A stretch of DNA of 64,000 bases from Calliphora vicina (taxonomy: Eukaryota; Arthropoda; Insecta; Diptera; Calliphoridae), in assembly GCF_958450345.1 (NCBI RefSeq), contig NC_088783.1, positions 104,403,302-104,467,301 of the forward strand, given 5' to 3'. Under the pieces are notes generated by a model. That model was not told the origin of the DNA, made no database searches, and saw nothing but the letters and a program-made list of their open reading frames with translations. Position numbers and translations under genes: made by a program. Positions 23,254-35,183 of this stretch are shown here, piece after piece (position 1 is the stretch's first letter; every line of letters starts with the position of its first letter).

Positions 23254-26145
23254 TTACACCAATTCCTTTTGTAGATTCTGTTTTATTTGTTCTTTCTGTT
23301 CTTCCAGAGAAGTGAATTTTTTTACCCTTTGCGTTGGCGGTGTTTCTTGTATGCCATGCTCCTGTAATTTATGTTGACGTATTTGATAGCCTTGCAGAAA
23401 TGCAGCATTACAAATTTCACAGCGAAAGCGTTCACCGGTATGACGACGTATATGAGCCTTTAAATCATTACTTTGGGCAAATGCTTGTGGACAATGTGGA
23501 CATTTGTGAGGTTTTTCACCCGTATGGACACGTAAATGAATTCGTAGATTATATTTGCGAAAAAATCCCTTACCGCACGTCTCACAAAAATGAGATTTTT
23601 CACCCGTGTGGTATCTGCAATTAATACGGTGTAATTTTATTATCAGAAACAAAAAAAACTGTGTTTTCTAATTACTTTTCATGTATCTTTAAATCATCTA
23701 TGCGGGGAAATCCTTTGCTACAAAATTTACATTTAAATGGTTTCTCACCATTGTGCCTTCTCAAATGTACCGTCAAAATATTACTACTTTTACAACGCAA
23801 ACCACATTCCGGACATAGTAGTGGTTTATCATGTCCTTCGGCCTTAGCATGACTATTTAATTCTTCCTTGCTCGAAAAATCTTGAAGACATTCTTTGCAA
23901 ACGAAACGTTTTCTATCATGGTTTTCTGTGTGCCTTTGTAAGGAGTTTTTTGTACTAAAATTCTTTTCACACTTTGTACAATAAAATAATTTATCCATAT
24001 CCTTGGTATTTGTTTGTTCACTATCTTTGTGATAGTTGGAGAAGTGATTATTTAATGCCTTTTTATAACTAAAATTCATGCTGCAAATTTTACAAGAAAG
24101 TCGTTGTTTGCCTTGTGCGTGATCTTCTGTTATATGTTGTTGTAATACTAAATTAGTTTCGAAGTATTTCGAGCAATATTTGCATCTTAGAGGTTTTTTC
24201 GAATGCCTTCCACCAATTTGCTTTCTTTTTTGTATAGTATTTGTAAAGTTCTTTGAGAAATTGTGAGTAGAATCCTTATCAAATAATTTTTGCTTAGAGG
24301 TACCTAAAAATATATTTATTAAGGTTAAAGTGTTTGGTTATTCAAAATATTGTTGAACTATCAAGCAATATTTACATTTTTTCGGTGGATTAGCTCTGCC
24401 TTGTTTAGTTGGCAGTAAATTGTCATCTGTACTATTATTTTCTTCAATTTCTATAGAATTCTGAGAATCTTCTGATGTTTCTGTATTTTCATCAAATGAT
24501 TTATTTAAAACGTCTGTAATATAAGTCAGTAAATAATTAAATTATAAATATGTAGTTTACATTTCAAAATTAACCTTCTATTATTTGTGTTGTAGCGGTC
24601 GATTCTATTAACAAGTTTAAAGGGATTTCATCTTCATCATCTGCTAAATGTCCAAAATTTTCCAAATCAAATAAATTGAACATTTCTTTCTCATCCTCAC
24701 TTATTTCTGAGCTAATTTTCGTTGTATTAGACTCCTCGGAAATAAGCAAGACGTCCTCATTAATGTCTACTTGCCGATCCTTAGGTGATTTGATTTCAAC
24801 TTCCAGAAACTTGTGCATATTTTCAATATGTTGTTTCAAATGTGCTTTCTTTATAAATTGGCGTTTGCAGATACGACACTCATTATAATATTTGTAACCA
24901 GATTGGGGATGAAAAACAGATATATGTGTTTTCAAATCATCCATACGTTCAAAGGAACGTGAACAAAAGCGACAAGTTATCGAACTATCAATGTGTTTAT
25001 TTTGACGATGCAGCTGAATGGAATTTAAATTTTTATTAATCATAATATTATTTTATAAATTATATATTTACTCACCTTCAAGGCATGGGCAGTAATAAAT
25101 GTTTCATCACAATATTCACAATGATACATAAATGTGTCTTCCGTTTGGGTTTGGGTTCCCTTTTCCAATGTATCCTTTGTGAAACTAGCACAAGTTACAT
25201 TTGCAGATAAGCCATTTTGTTGATTATCGAGCATACCAATTAAAGTTCTGTGAGATTTCTCACATTTTTCTTTTAATCTATATGCACTAATTACTAAACT
25301 TAAACAATCTGAACATATCAAATGCGGCAATTCATTAAAGTGTTGTATCTGAAAAAATATTTTATAAATATTTATGTATACTAGGATCGCCTGGTGGTCA
25401 AAATTCGACCACTAATAACGAAAATATACGAAAATAGATGTGTATAAACATGTTGTTGTTGTTTTTCAAGCAAATTTAAAACGCTTTTTACCACTTTTAA
25501 GAAAAGATTTTTTTTTAGAAAAAAAATTATATTGTGCACATCTAGAGAAAATAACCTTTTAAACCATATGTGTTTCATCAATATTCGTGGACAATAACAT
25601 ACTTAAAAGTGTACCACAAAAAAACGTGTGGCCTATTTATATATAAGAAGATTAATAGTAATGGTAAATGTCGGAATAATGGTATTAAATGGAAGAATCA
25701 GTGCTTAACAAAGAATTCAATTTATACCAGATAAATTTGCATAAAACTACGATAATATGGACTTTTGGGAGTGTTCTCGTAACTGGACTGCTCGAAGTTC
25801 ATATTATTAGTGGCACAGTAAATGTGATCTGGTGAAGATCCACAATATTTTTTAATCTCATAGCAACAACTTATCACCATGGGGTCAGTTTTTATCACAA
25901 TGCGATCAGTTTTGAATGGACAAAAGTGAGCTACTTGAAGAGTGGCTACCCATGTAACCTAAACTTGTCCTTAAAGTATAAATGGTGTTCCCAATATTTC
26001 GACTTACCTTGTAAATTGTTAGCTCGCTTAACATTTGTGCAATTGTTGGATTTTCTTGTCGTTCAAATATAAATTTCATATCTAATTCACAGCGCAAACA
26101 CACACGGCATATATTGTTCACATCCATTATAGCTACAGCAGACAT
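23254..26145 (-). CDS. ZAD-C2H2 zinc-finger protein, 12 fingers
   Basis: Six exons on the minus strand (26145-26008, 25348-25076, 25013-24575, 24513-24376, 24303-23676, 23614-23254) join in phase to 658 residues. Exon 1 and the start of exon 2 make a ZAD: NICRVC at residues 11-16 and ICSDC after the first intron supply the zinc-binding cysteines. ZADs dimerise and occur almost only in arthropod transcription factors. Twelve C2H2 fingers follow, the first split by the exon 2/3 intron and the ninth by the exon 5/6 intron. An acidic linker lies between fingers 3 and 4. Intron 1 is 659 bp; the others are short. The last four fingers closely match those of the plus-strand neighbour, so the two are paralogs. 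Target genes are unknown. Confidence 0.85.
25349..26007 (-). other. Intron 1 of the minus-strand ZAD gene (659 bp)
   Basis: Separates the two halves of the ZAD. Donor GTAAGT, acceptor TTTTTTCAG. Contains only AT-rich text and a short palindrome (TGGTGGTCAAAATTCGACCACTA, near 25391), with no clear gene. Confidence 0.6.
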
Positions 26146-26671
26146 TTTTATTTTAATTATCTTATTTTCTTAATAAAATTTAATTTTTCATTATAAAACA
26201 GCTCCAAATAGACAAAAACAAAAAATAAATAAACAAAAATTTGTTGACATTTACCAAGGCGAATTTATATTCCAGGTGGTGTCGATTCTACAACAAGTAC
26301 AACATTTACAAAAACCACTTGCAATTTGTTTTTGTTTATGTGGCTTAAGCTGTCAAAGTTTGCCTGTTGTTTTTGTTACTTTTACGTTTGTTGTAGCATT
26401 CGCCGCAACAAACACAAGATAATTTGACAGCTCAAACATCTAAACAACATTAATCAGCTGGTATATAAATTCGCCTTGATATTCACCAAGTTGTGTTTAG
26501 TTTGTACAGTTAATGTTATCAGTTGGCGGTGATTAATTTTTCCGCCGCATAAAAAGAAGTGGCATTTTTTTACAAAGCTATTTTTCGTAAACAAAATCAA
26601 TAATTTTTCTTAATTTTGCAACAAAAAAATGTTTTAAATAATAATAAAAAGTTATAATTAAATCTAAAAGT
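26146..26671. promoter_or_regulatory. Divergent promoter region between two ZAD genes
   Basis: The two ZAD genes start head to head 526 bp apart. The middle of this interval is occupied by a palindromic MITE (26255-26478), so core promoter sequence for both genes must lie in the short flanks or in the element itself. No TATA box is obvious close to either start. Confidence 0.5.
26255..26478. mobile_element. Short MITE with CAAGGCGAATTTATAT termini
   Basis: A 21-bp inverted repeat (left CAAGGCGAATTTATATTCCAG, right its inverse with one change) bounds 224 bp. Inner sequence on both sides is enriched in TTTGACAG/CTGTCAAA-like text, also mirrored. A related left-end fragment is at about 22238. 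The target duplication is not clear. Confidence 0.65.
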
Positions 26672-29600
26672 ATGGAAATAAATAAAAGTTTGCCAAGCTA
26701 CAATAAAAATACAATTTGCCGTATATGCATGCAGGATGATGCCAATTTATTTCCCATATTTAATGAAATATTCTTTGGCGACGACACCATCACTATAGCT
26801 AAGATTATTACAGAGTGTACAAAATATCCAGTGGCTCACAATGATCAGCTACCAGCACAAATATGCAATGCCTGCATGGAAGCAGCCCGCAACGCCCATC
26901 AATTTAAAAGACAAACAGAAGAGGCTTACTGCCATCTAAAGGCGTTGTATGATATAACATGGGTTCCCAAACAGGAGAAGGGTAGCGGTAGTAGTAGAAG
27001 TGGTGCAGCAGCTGTGAGGGTGAGTGCCCTCACCACAGACAAGTATACACAAACCGAAAAAAGCTCTGTGTTTCAGTGTGAGATTTGCCCGAAAAAGTTT
27101 TTTGTCGAAACTGAATTAAGGCAACATCGTGCCACTAGCCACATAAATGATGGCAAAAAATGTCGTGTATGTGGTGAAACATTTAATCATTTGGGCCAGT
27201 TGAAGGTCCATTTGTCCACTGAACATCCCAGTGAAGGTATACGATGCGATTTCAAGTGTAATGTATGCTCAAGAGAATTTACCCGTAAGGACCATTTGAA
27301 AAGACATTTAATACGGGTACACAAGATCAAGGATGACAAATTGAATATGTAAGTGTACAAATTATGTTGTTGAATATATCCAGCTTTAGTGTTAAACCAT
27401 AAAATTGCGAAAACTATAAATTTGTATACCAATTGCTTAGTTTTCCCGCTCGTATGAGATTTATGAATTGTAAATGATGCGAGGAAGATTTGGCAAATTC
27501 TAAATGTGAACCATATTAGAGTTTAGAGTGTCTTTATAAGTTGTATTGATTAGACTATTTTTTAGACATCAACATGCAACATCTTGCTGTTGAGATGTAA
27601 ATCTAAATTCAGGATGTATGTAGGTTTTCATATATGTATGTAAAATCTTTCGCCATGTGAACTCGGGTGCTCCCTGAGTCCTTGTAATCAAAATATTAGT
27701 GTATAAGTACATTCTTATAGGCATGACCATCTTATTCTGTTTTAAATATAGGTATAGATTATTAAATATAATATGATGTCTTTTGATATACAAGTATAAT
27801 TGATTTGTTGTTTATTTTATTTTTACACTTTTAAGTTCTAAAGTATCGCTTGATGAACCTGAAATTGAAAATCCTCCAGCTTGTTTAAATAACTACAGCA
27901 GTCATTGGCCGGATTACCAAGAGGATGATGACAACGAACCCATAGCCAATAATGAAACTATGGCCGCTACAAATCCTTTCTCTAGTGAAGACGAAGGACT
28001 GGATCATCATAATTTCAATGATATGGACGAAGAAGATGTTAAACAATTTGTCGAGACTATAGCCCATCCAGAAATATCCATAAAAGGTAAGTACTTACAT
28101 TATTAATACAAATATAAAATTAAACTACTAATAGGCATGTAACTAATAATTCTAATTGGGGGTATTAAAGAACATCTTTCGTAACAGAAACTTTAAATTT
28201 TTTTTAACAATTAAGTGCAAATTTCCAAAAACCAAAAAAAATATTAAAAAACAAATATGCAAACAAAATATAAATAAAACAAAAGAAGAAAAAATTTATT
28301 GGTTCGTATAATCTTTGTTGAATAAATCTCAATTAAAGTTCATTATTTTTCTAAAATATTCATTGTTTACAGTTGAAAACCCCGACTTCAGTTACAATCT
28401 TTCAAGCGATAAAAATGAAAAACTAAATAAATCCACTAATAGTTCATTTGAGGCAATAAAATCACAAGAGTTTGATTTAAAACCGGAAAAATCCGAGGAT
28501 AATATAGAAATAAAAGAAAATATTGAGGACGATGAAGAAGAGGGCGGGGGAGATAATCTTAACAATTCATTTCATGAGCATCATAGCATCAATACAAGTG
28601 AGGAGGATGATTCAGATGAGGTTTATCAAGATGACAGTGAAGATGAGGATGGTGATGGTGACAATTTCGAACCGAGTAAAAAGACCAACAAGTCTGACGT
28701 GTTGACTTCAATTAAAGAAGAGCAGCAAACTATGGTACAAACTGAAAATCCTACAAGTTCCACCGCCAACATCAAAACTAAAATTAAAGCCTCAACGAAA
28801 CCACCAAGACGACGTCATGGTTCCTCTAAAAACGAAGATAATCGTTGTAAAGAATGTAATCGCACGTTTACCCGCTACAATCATCTACTGCGCCATATGC
28901 TGACCCACAGTGATGAAAAGCCCCATGTGTGTAATTTTTGTGGCAAAGGCTTTTCACGTTCGGATCATTTGCAAAAGCATATACAGAGTATACATTGTGA
29001 AAAGAACTACAAATGTGATCAGTGTTCTAGTGCTTATGGTCGCAAAGATCATTTGCAACGACACATAGAGACGAGACACAATAAAGACCCCACCGTCCAA
29101 AAGCCCCAATTCGATTGTGATATGTGTGAGAAAAAGTTTACCACCAAGGCCTATTTGGCAAAACACAAATTGTTGCATACAGATCGCCTGTATGCTTGCA
29201 AACATTGTTCGGAAACGTTCCCCGAAAAAGAACAAATGAAAGAACATCAAAAGAAAAAACATGCGCAGCCCCGCAACTTTCTGTGCAATATTTGCGGAGA
29301 TTCCTTTCAACGCAATGAATATCTTAAAATTCATATGCGTCGTCATACGGGTGAGAAGCCCTACAAATGCCGATTTTGTGAAAAAGGTTTTCCACGTAGC
29401 ACAGATTTGAAAATGCATGAAAGGTTAGTGATTTCTATTAATTTAGATTTTTTTATTTCAATTCATTAACTCTTTTATATTCAGATATCATATTGGACAT
29501 AAACCAAATCTATGTAATTTATGCGGCAAAGGTTTTCATCGTCCCTACAATCTTACTATACACATGCGCACCCATACGGGAGAGAAACCCTATAAATGCA

Positions 29601-30079
29601 ATCAATGCCCACAAGCGTTTGCTCAAAGTAATGACTTGAAAGCTCATATACGACGCCATACGGGAGAACGTTTTCGTTGTGATATGTGCAGTGCCGCTTT
29701 TTTGCAACGTTATGGTTTAAACGCTCACTTAAGGACGGTGCATGGTATTATAGTTACTTCATTTACCGGACGTTTGCGTAAAACTGATCAGCCTGTTGAG
29801 GGTGCAGAGCAACTTGATCCACAACCACCAACGGCTGACCTAACACCACTGCAAACAGCCCCTGCACAAGAGCAGACGCAAACCTCGCTGCCTTCGCCTC
29901 ACATAGATAGTAATGTAACACCTCCGCCTTTGTATTTAGGTCATCATTTCATAAATCCAATACTACCAGTTGTTGTTGCCACCAACACCACCAATACACC
30001 AACATCCCCCATTGATATTTCATCTTCAAGTGCTTCGTTGCCTCTACCCTTAGCACATCCCTCAACGCAACAAATGTAA
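26672..30079 (+). CDS. ZAD-C2H2 zinc-finger protein, long isoform (13 fingers)
   Basis: Four exons (26672-27348, 27836-28086, 28373-29423, 29485-30079) join in phase to 857 residues. The ZAD is wholly in exon 1 (TICRICMQDD near residue 15, QICNACMEAA near residue 69), followed by three C2H2 fingers. Exon 2 encodes an acidic, finger-free linker. Exon 3 adds a long acidic stretch (runs of Glu/Asp) and six fingers, plus most of a seventh that crosses into exon 4. Exon 4 adds three more and a Pro/Thr-rich tail. AATAAA at 30170 would end this form. The exon 3/4 junction splits a finger at the same place as in the minus-strand paralog. It is a probable sequence-specific transcription factor whose target is unknown. 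Confidence 0.85.
28087..28372 (+). other. Intron 2 of the plus-strand ZAD gene; branch point for alternative splicing
   Basis: The donor GTAAGT at 28087 leaves phase 1. It can join the acceptor ending at 28372 (long isoform) or the one ending at 31353 (short isoform); both preserve frame. AT-rich, no other feature. Confidence 0.6.
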
Positions 30080-30733
30080 AGTTAATTTAACTATTTTGTT
30101 TGTTTTTATTATTATGATTATTATTCAAAGTAATCCTTAGGATTTAGTATATTATTTTTTTTTATTTAAAATAAAAAATTTACTCAATAAAAAAAAAACA
30201 TAAAACTAAATAATTGTAAACTATTTAAAATAAAATGTGGTTTTATTTATTAGAAGGTAATAAATAGAGACAGGTTGATAAGCATGAACAAATATATGTA
30301 TACAAATTTGTATTTTTTCCAGATGTATTATTGTATGACTATTTTTCTAAACATTAATTTGCACTTTTCGCGAATATTCGAAATGGTGTAGTTACTAGAT
30401 ACTAGTAACTTCGTAGCTCGATTGTAAGATAAACATTTTCGACATTTATAGTGTTTGATAGAGTTTTCTTTCGAATCGAATTACAGAGTTACTCCCCTGG
30501 GAAATATAATTATTTTAATTATTGCACTGTTTCAGGTTTAATCTACAAAAATTGTTTTCTGTTACGAAAGTGTTTAATATTTAAGTTAATTGTATAATAC
30601 ATACTTTGTTAAATTGGTTAATCTGTGTAATTCTCTAAATTTCGACTGAGACTTCAAAAATTTCGAGGTCACATTTGACAGTATAATTACATCTTCAGCT
30701 CATGCCACTGGAACCACGCACAAATTGCAAAGT
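30080..30733 (+). other. 3' UTR of the long isoform and intronic sequence of the short isoform
   Basis: AATAAA at 30170 and further A-rich runs follow the stop codon. No additional gene is seen before the foldback repeat at 30734. Confidence 0.5.
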
Positions 30734-31219
30734 AACAAGAGAGCTATATTCGGCTGTGCCGAACCTTATATACCCTTCACCAAATTATACTTCAAAATAA
30801 AAATTTTAAATATTTTTCGGTAAACAACATTTTTTTTTCCAAAGTATTTTTTTTTCATTTTTTGGAAAAAAAATATTTTCGAATTGTTTTTTTAATTTTT
30901 TTTTGATTTTCTATTTTTTTTTAATATTTACCGAAAAAAAACTTTTGGTGAAAAAAAATATTAGGGTTAAAAAATATTTTTTTCCGATTTTGAGTTATTT
31001 GGGGGCTACGGAAAGTTGATTTCAACATACAGACGGATAGACGGACATGGCTATATCGACTTCGCTATTTATAACGATCTAGAATATATATACTTTTTGG
31101 GGTCGCAAATGAAAAATGTAGAATGATAAACTTATATGTATACACCCTTGCCACTCATGGATATAATAAATATATACTTTGGTGATTCGGCATATCCGAA
31201 TATATCTCTCTTACTTGTT
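30734..31219. mobile_element. Short foldback-family element with both termini
   Basis: Left end AACAAGAGAGCTATATTCGG and right end CCGAATATATCTCTCTTACTTGTT are inverted relatives. The left arm matches the 4633-5212 repeat. TA precedes ACAAG on the left and follows CTTGT on the right, a possible 2-bp duplication. It lies inside the long intron used by the short isoform of the ZAD gene. Confidence 0.7.
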
Positions 31220-31353
31220 AAATTAAGGTTTCTCTATATTACTCTATGTTTTGATAATACAAAGTTTTCAACACCATCATTTTCTACAATAATATATGTA
31301 TGTATGTATATTGAAAATATTCCTTTATTCTTTCCTTTAAATATTTATTTCAG

Positions 31354-31844
31354 AGGAACCAAATGACATAATCGATGCCTATAGCTATGATGATATACAT
31401 GATCCGAAAATTGAGCCGGAAACAATAATTCAAGAAGAAGAAGATGATGACGATGACGAGTATATGATGAATACTGAGGACTATGATCGCCAGTACTTTT
31501 TTCAGCCCACAAAAATGCCCAAAATTGATACAACTCCTAATACAAGTTTCAATAACAAATATCAACGTAATCCCGAAACAAATATGTTCCATTGTGTCGA
31601 ATGTTTATTGGAATTTAAACTGCAACGTAATTTGGTACGTCATATGTTGACGCACACAGACGACAGGCCCTTCACTTGCGAATTATGCTTGAAATCGTTT
31701 AAGCGCAAAGATAATCTACAAAAGCATATACGAGATGTTCATGCTGAGAAACATTTTGCTTGCATTAAATGCGATAAAAGATTTGCAACGCATCGACAAC
31801 TATGTAGGCACAAACAAACCAGCCGTCATACCAAAATTAAATAA
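31354..31844 (+). CDS. Alternative terminal exon of the plus-strand ZAD gene (three fingers)
   Basis: A clean acceptor (TTTATTTCAG) at 31353 opens a 163-codon frame whose phase matches the exon 2 donor at 28086. Joined as 26672-27348, 27836-28086, 31354-31844 it gives a 472-residue protein with the same ZAD and first three fingers but a different end: an acidic region (EEEDDDDDEYMM) and three C2H2 fingers. The finger block RNLVRHMLTHTDDRPFTC mirrors NHLLRHMLTHSDEKPHVC of exon 3, so the exon probably arose by duplication of exon 3. It has no start of its own with a ZAD. It could instead be a decaying duplicate or a separate small gene, but the phase match favours alternative splicing. Confidence 0.7.
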
Positions 31845-32770
31845 TTACATATTTAAAAGTATCTATAAAAGGATGTTTACTCGGTAATTCGATTTGAAAG
31901 ATATCATTTTCGAATCGAATTGTGATGTAACTGGTCAGCGGAGGGTTACTCTGGAACTCGATTCAAAAATGTAAATATCGAATTACCATGTAATCTTCCC
32001 AATTTTAACTAAAAAGTATTTTATTTGTTTAATTCCCATACACAATGCAAATGATAATGCATTAACTTTTTTCATTCTCATACATAGTATTACAACTCGA
32101 TAATCTCGAATAATTTTAATTTTTTGTTTTTAAACCTTAAAGTATTTAGTATATACATATGTATGTATATAAATTTGTATGTCTCTAAACGATTTTAAAA
32201 TTATTTAAATACAATAATTCATTGTATTGAAATTATATTGCAAATGATAATGCATTAATTTTACTCTTTCTCATACATAGTATTACTCGAATAATTTTAA
32301 TTTATTTCTTTTTTCTACTTTCTACTTTAAAGTATTAATTATATATATTTGTGTGTCTCTAAACGATTTTATGATAATTTAAATACAATAATTCATTGTT
32401 CAGCATAATTTTTTATATTTATATTTTCCATAGCAATTATGAATGTTAAAGTCATTTTCCGAGGCGGGCCTTGTATGGGACTACGGACAAATGAAGCCCG
32501 ATTTTCGCCATACTTTACAGTATAAGTTCAGAGTACTTAGAACAAATTTTTTTTTTTTTATGATTGCTCAAACAGTATTCCGGTGGGACATTTGTATTGA
32601 GACTAGTTGAAATCATGGACCGATATTACCCATTTTCAATGCCAAACAAGCCATATCAACGGAGAGTATTGTGGAGCAAGCACCGTTCGTTTGGGCCCTA
32701 TATTGTTTTCAACAGACTGACGAGCATAACTAGATCGTCTTAGAATCTTATGAAGACCCAGAATATATAT
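31845..32770. other. Intergenic with internal duplication
   Basis: Sequence at 32035-32220 is repeated diverged at 32225-32400 (both include CAAATGATAATGCATTAA and CTCTAAACGATTTTA). The part 32455-32770 looks like a dispersed repeat (CATAACTAGATCGTCTTAGA, ending AGAATATATA). No gene found. Confidence 0.4.
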
Positions 32771-33210
32771 GGGGGATTTCATGTCAAGTGAACCAACTTT
32801 TGAAATCGATGTCTTCCGATCGGGCATAAATATCCAACTCGCATCCCACTAAGCGACCAAATAGGTCTTCAATGAAAATCTAAGCTTTCTTTTGAGAAAA
32901 AAAGGCCGATTTTGAAAAAATAATCAAAAAAATTTTTGATTTCGGTTTTTTTTTTTGTCGAAAGATTGAAGAAATAGCTTTCTAAACTATTTGGGACACA
33001 TTTTGCTAAGATCAATAGGTAGTAAGTTACATGGATGAGAAAAAACACCTGCTTGGCCAAAATGTCATATTTTGACCCCTTATTATTCAGAGAGTTCTCC
33101 ACCTATCTGAATTACTATCCAATAGAACTAACCTTGATGTAAATTTTATCCCGATCGGAAGACATCGATTTCAAAAGTTGGTTCACTTGACATGAAATTC
33201 CTCATGTGAG
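32771..33210. mobile_element. MITE with about 50-bp inverted repeats
   Basis: The left end reads GGGGGATTTCATGTCAAGTG and continues through GAAATCGATGTCTTCCGATC. The right end is the near-perfect inverse, ending TCAAGTGAACC-complement and GAAATTCCTC. The interior is AT-rich with no coding capacity. ATG flanks both ends in one alignment, so a short target duplication is possible but not certain. Confidence 0.7.
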
Positions 33211-34533
33211 TATGCGACAGATATTTTGATGTGGAATAACAAAATGGTGGGTAGATAAATAGTATGAATTAAAAAAGTTCAATTCGCCAAGTATTTTTAG
33301 AGTACATCGATCCAGGGTAACGTTGTTTTTAGACCTTTAGGTTACTTATAGTCTTTTAAATCGGATCAAGTTAATTTTTAAATCGTTCGGTTTACGGAGC
33401 AGAAATGATTTGTTGGTAAGTATATTTCGAGAATTTTAATTCTTTATAAAATTTAATTTTTAAATGTTACATACACTACACAGATATGAATCAGCTGGTC
33501 CCGGGGGGCAATTTCATATTGTTTCATTCCTATTTCTCTCCATTCGAACGATGAAGTTGTATGAAGTTGTTTCGGAACTGCTCAGCAACTACTTAGATTA
33601 CTTAAGAAATATATACAATTAAATCATTCGAATGGAGAGCTGTATATTCGTCATCACTTGAACCCCTGCTTAAACTACCTCTTTGTCACGTATTTTTTTT
33701 GTTTTTTTTTTTTGTTTTTAACTGGGATTGAACTAATGATTGAGTGGTGTGTAGTGATTTATGTAAATCAGGCAATTTTTTTACATTAGCGATATCATGT
33801 GTTCATGCGATTATTTAAATTATGGCTCTTTATTCGAATTAGTGAGTAGAACCAGTGCAAGTTCGATGAATAGACTCTGTTTGATTTTATTGATACAAGA
33901 TATTCGTTTATATGCATTGTGAGAGATATTTAATTGTTTTTAATTTCATATAGTATATTTCTTAATTAGTCTTTAATCTAATTAGTTTTTACATTCAGGA
34001 AAATTTATTCGAATTTAGTAAGTCATTTAGAATTAAATGTATTGTATTATTACTAGGGATGTCGGATTAATCTAACATCCTGATTAATCAAATTTTAGAT
34101 TAATCAATTATGCGATTAATCAAATTTTGATTATTCATATTGATAATTAATTGAATAATTTAGATTTTGATTGTTTTGATTGTTCAAAGCAAAGAATAAC
34201 ACAGTGATACAAAAAAGAACTAAGTAGAAATACTTGGGAAGTAATACTAGTTTTCTGGTAGATTTTGCCGAGTAAACAGTAATCTTTTTTTAAAAAAAAA
34301 TTTATGTATATATGCTGTTTAAGTATTATTTTTAATTTTTCTCCATTTTTCCGAATTTTGATATGTTTTCACATAGTATTTCATAAAAAATTAAGAAAAA
34401 GTTTGCAGATTTCTCGAGGTTACTTAAATATATTATATACCATTCGAAAGGCGATTTTAATAAATAAGAAAATTACAAAAATTTTAAAACTATGTATTAT
34501 TTATAAATAAATTAACTATTAATTTTATGTCTA
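33211..34533. other. Intergenic, repeats of ATTAATC type
   Basis: Nothing coding recognised. At 34055-34160 GATTAATC/TTTTGATT palindromes are iterated after TAGGGATGTCGG, resembling one end of a third iterated-palindrome hAT-like MITE; no matching right end was found. Confidence 0.4.
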
Positions 34534-35183
34534 CTACATATTTTTACTACTATCTAAAATTTGTTGTAATAAATTTTGCATTTGTTTAATAACTTGCATC
34601 TTTTCTTTATGGCGCCTTTCTTTAGCTTTTTCTTTATTGTCAGATATCTGCAACAAGGCTTCCGGTATGGTAAGAATTCTCTTCTCTGGATGAAATTTCT
34701 TCTCCGTATTTATTTGCGGTATAGTTTTATCTCTTCTTTTTTCCTTTTTATGTATTCGATTGATTTCAAACGTATTTTGAGCACAATCTATAGTTTTTCT
34801 TCTTGCCTCCGATATATAGACCTTTGTAAGACCTTTTTTCTTTCTTTTAAGAACAGTATTGTAGCGCTGTTCACATTGCTTAGGACCCTTATTTGGAAAG
34901 TATGTAGAAATTTCAGCCCACATTTCTTTTTTTATGGTAAATCTTTTTTCTGGCCCAACATCACATATTAAACGTTTATAAAGATCCATTAACTGTTTTG
35001 TTTCACTATTGGACCATACTGAAATTGTGTTTTCGAAATTTTTAGTAAAATGTATTGTGTTTGTATTAATAAGTTTGTACCTTGAATTCTCTTGAAAGGT
35101 GTTAGTAAATCAACAGTTTCGTATTCCATTTCATTTTGAACTTCATCGAAGAAAATTTGACTTTCGTCATCTTCATATTCCAT
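34534..35183 (-). CDS. Myb/SANT-like domain protein with one domain (cluster gene A)
   Basis: Two exons (35183-35081 and 35018-34534, phase 1, 61-bp intron) give 195 residues. Residues 35-95 form one Myb/SANT-like DNA-binding domain: VWSNSETKQLMDLYKRL (first Trp) then EMWAEISTYFP (second Trp), then QCEQRYNTVLKRKKK. The C-terminus is a charged helix (KAKERRHKEKMQVIKQMQNL) shared by all cluster members and is a likely dimerisation coiled coil. Exon 1 ends TPFKRIQ, like the end of the first-domain exon in genes B and C, but the first Myb domain itself is missing, so this member is shortened. Related to zeste/MSANTD or to the Myb-like partner of Harbinger transposons; function unknown. Confidence 0.75.

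Noticed and set aside
28954..29418. 154-codon minus-strand frame
   Set aside because: Shadow of the zinc-finger exon on the other strand.
34576..34971. 131-codon plus-strand frame
   Set aside because: Antisense shadow of the Myb exon of gene A.
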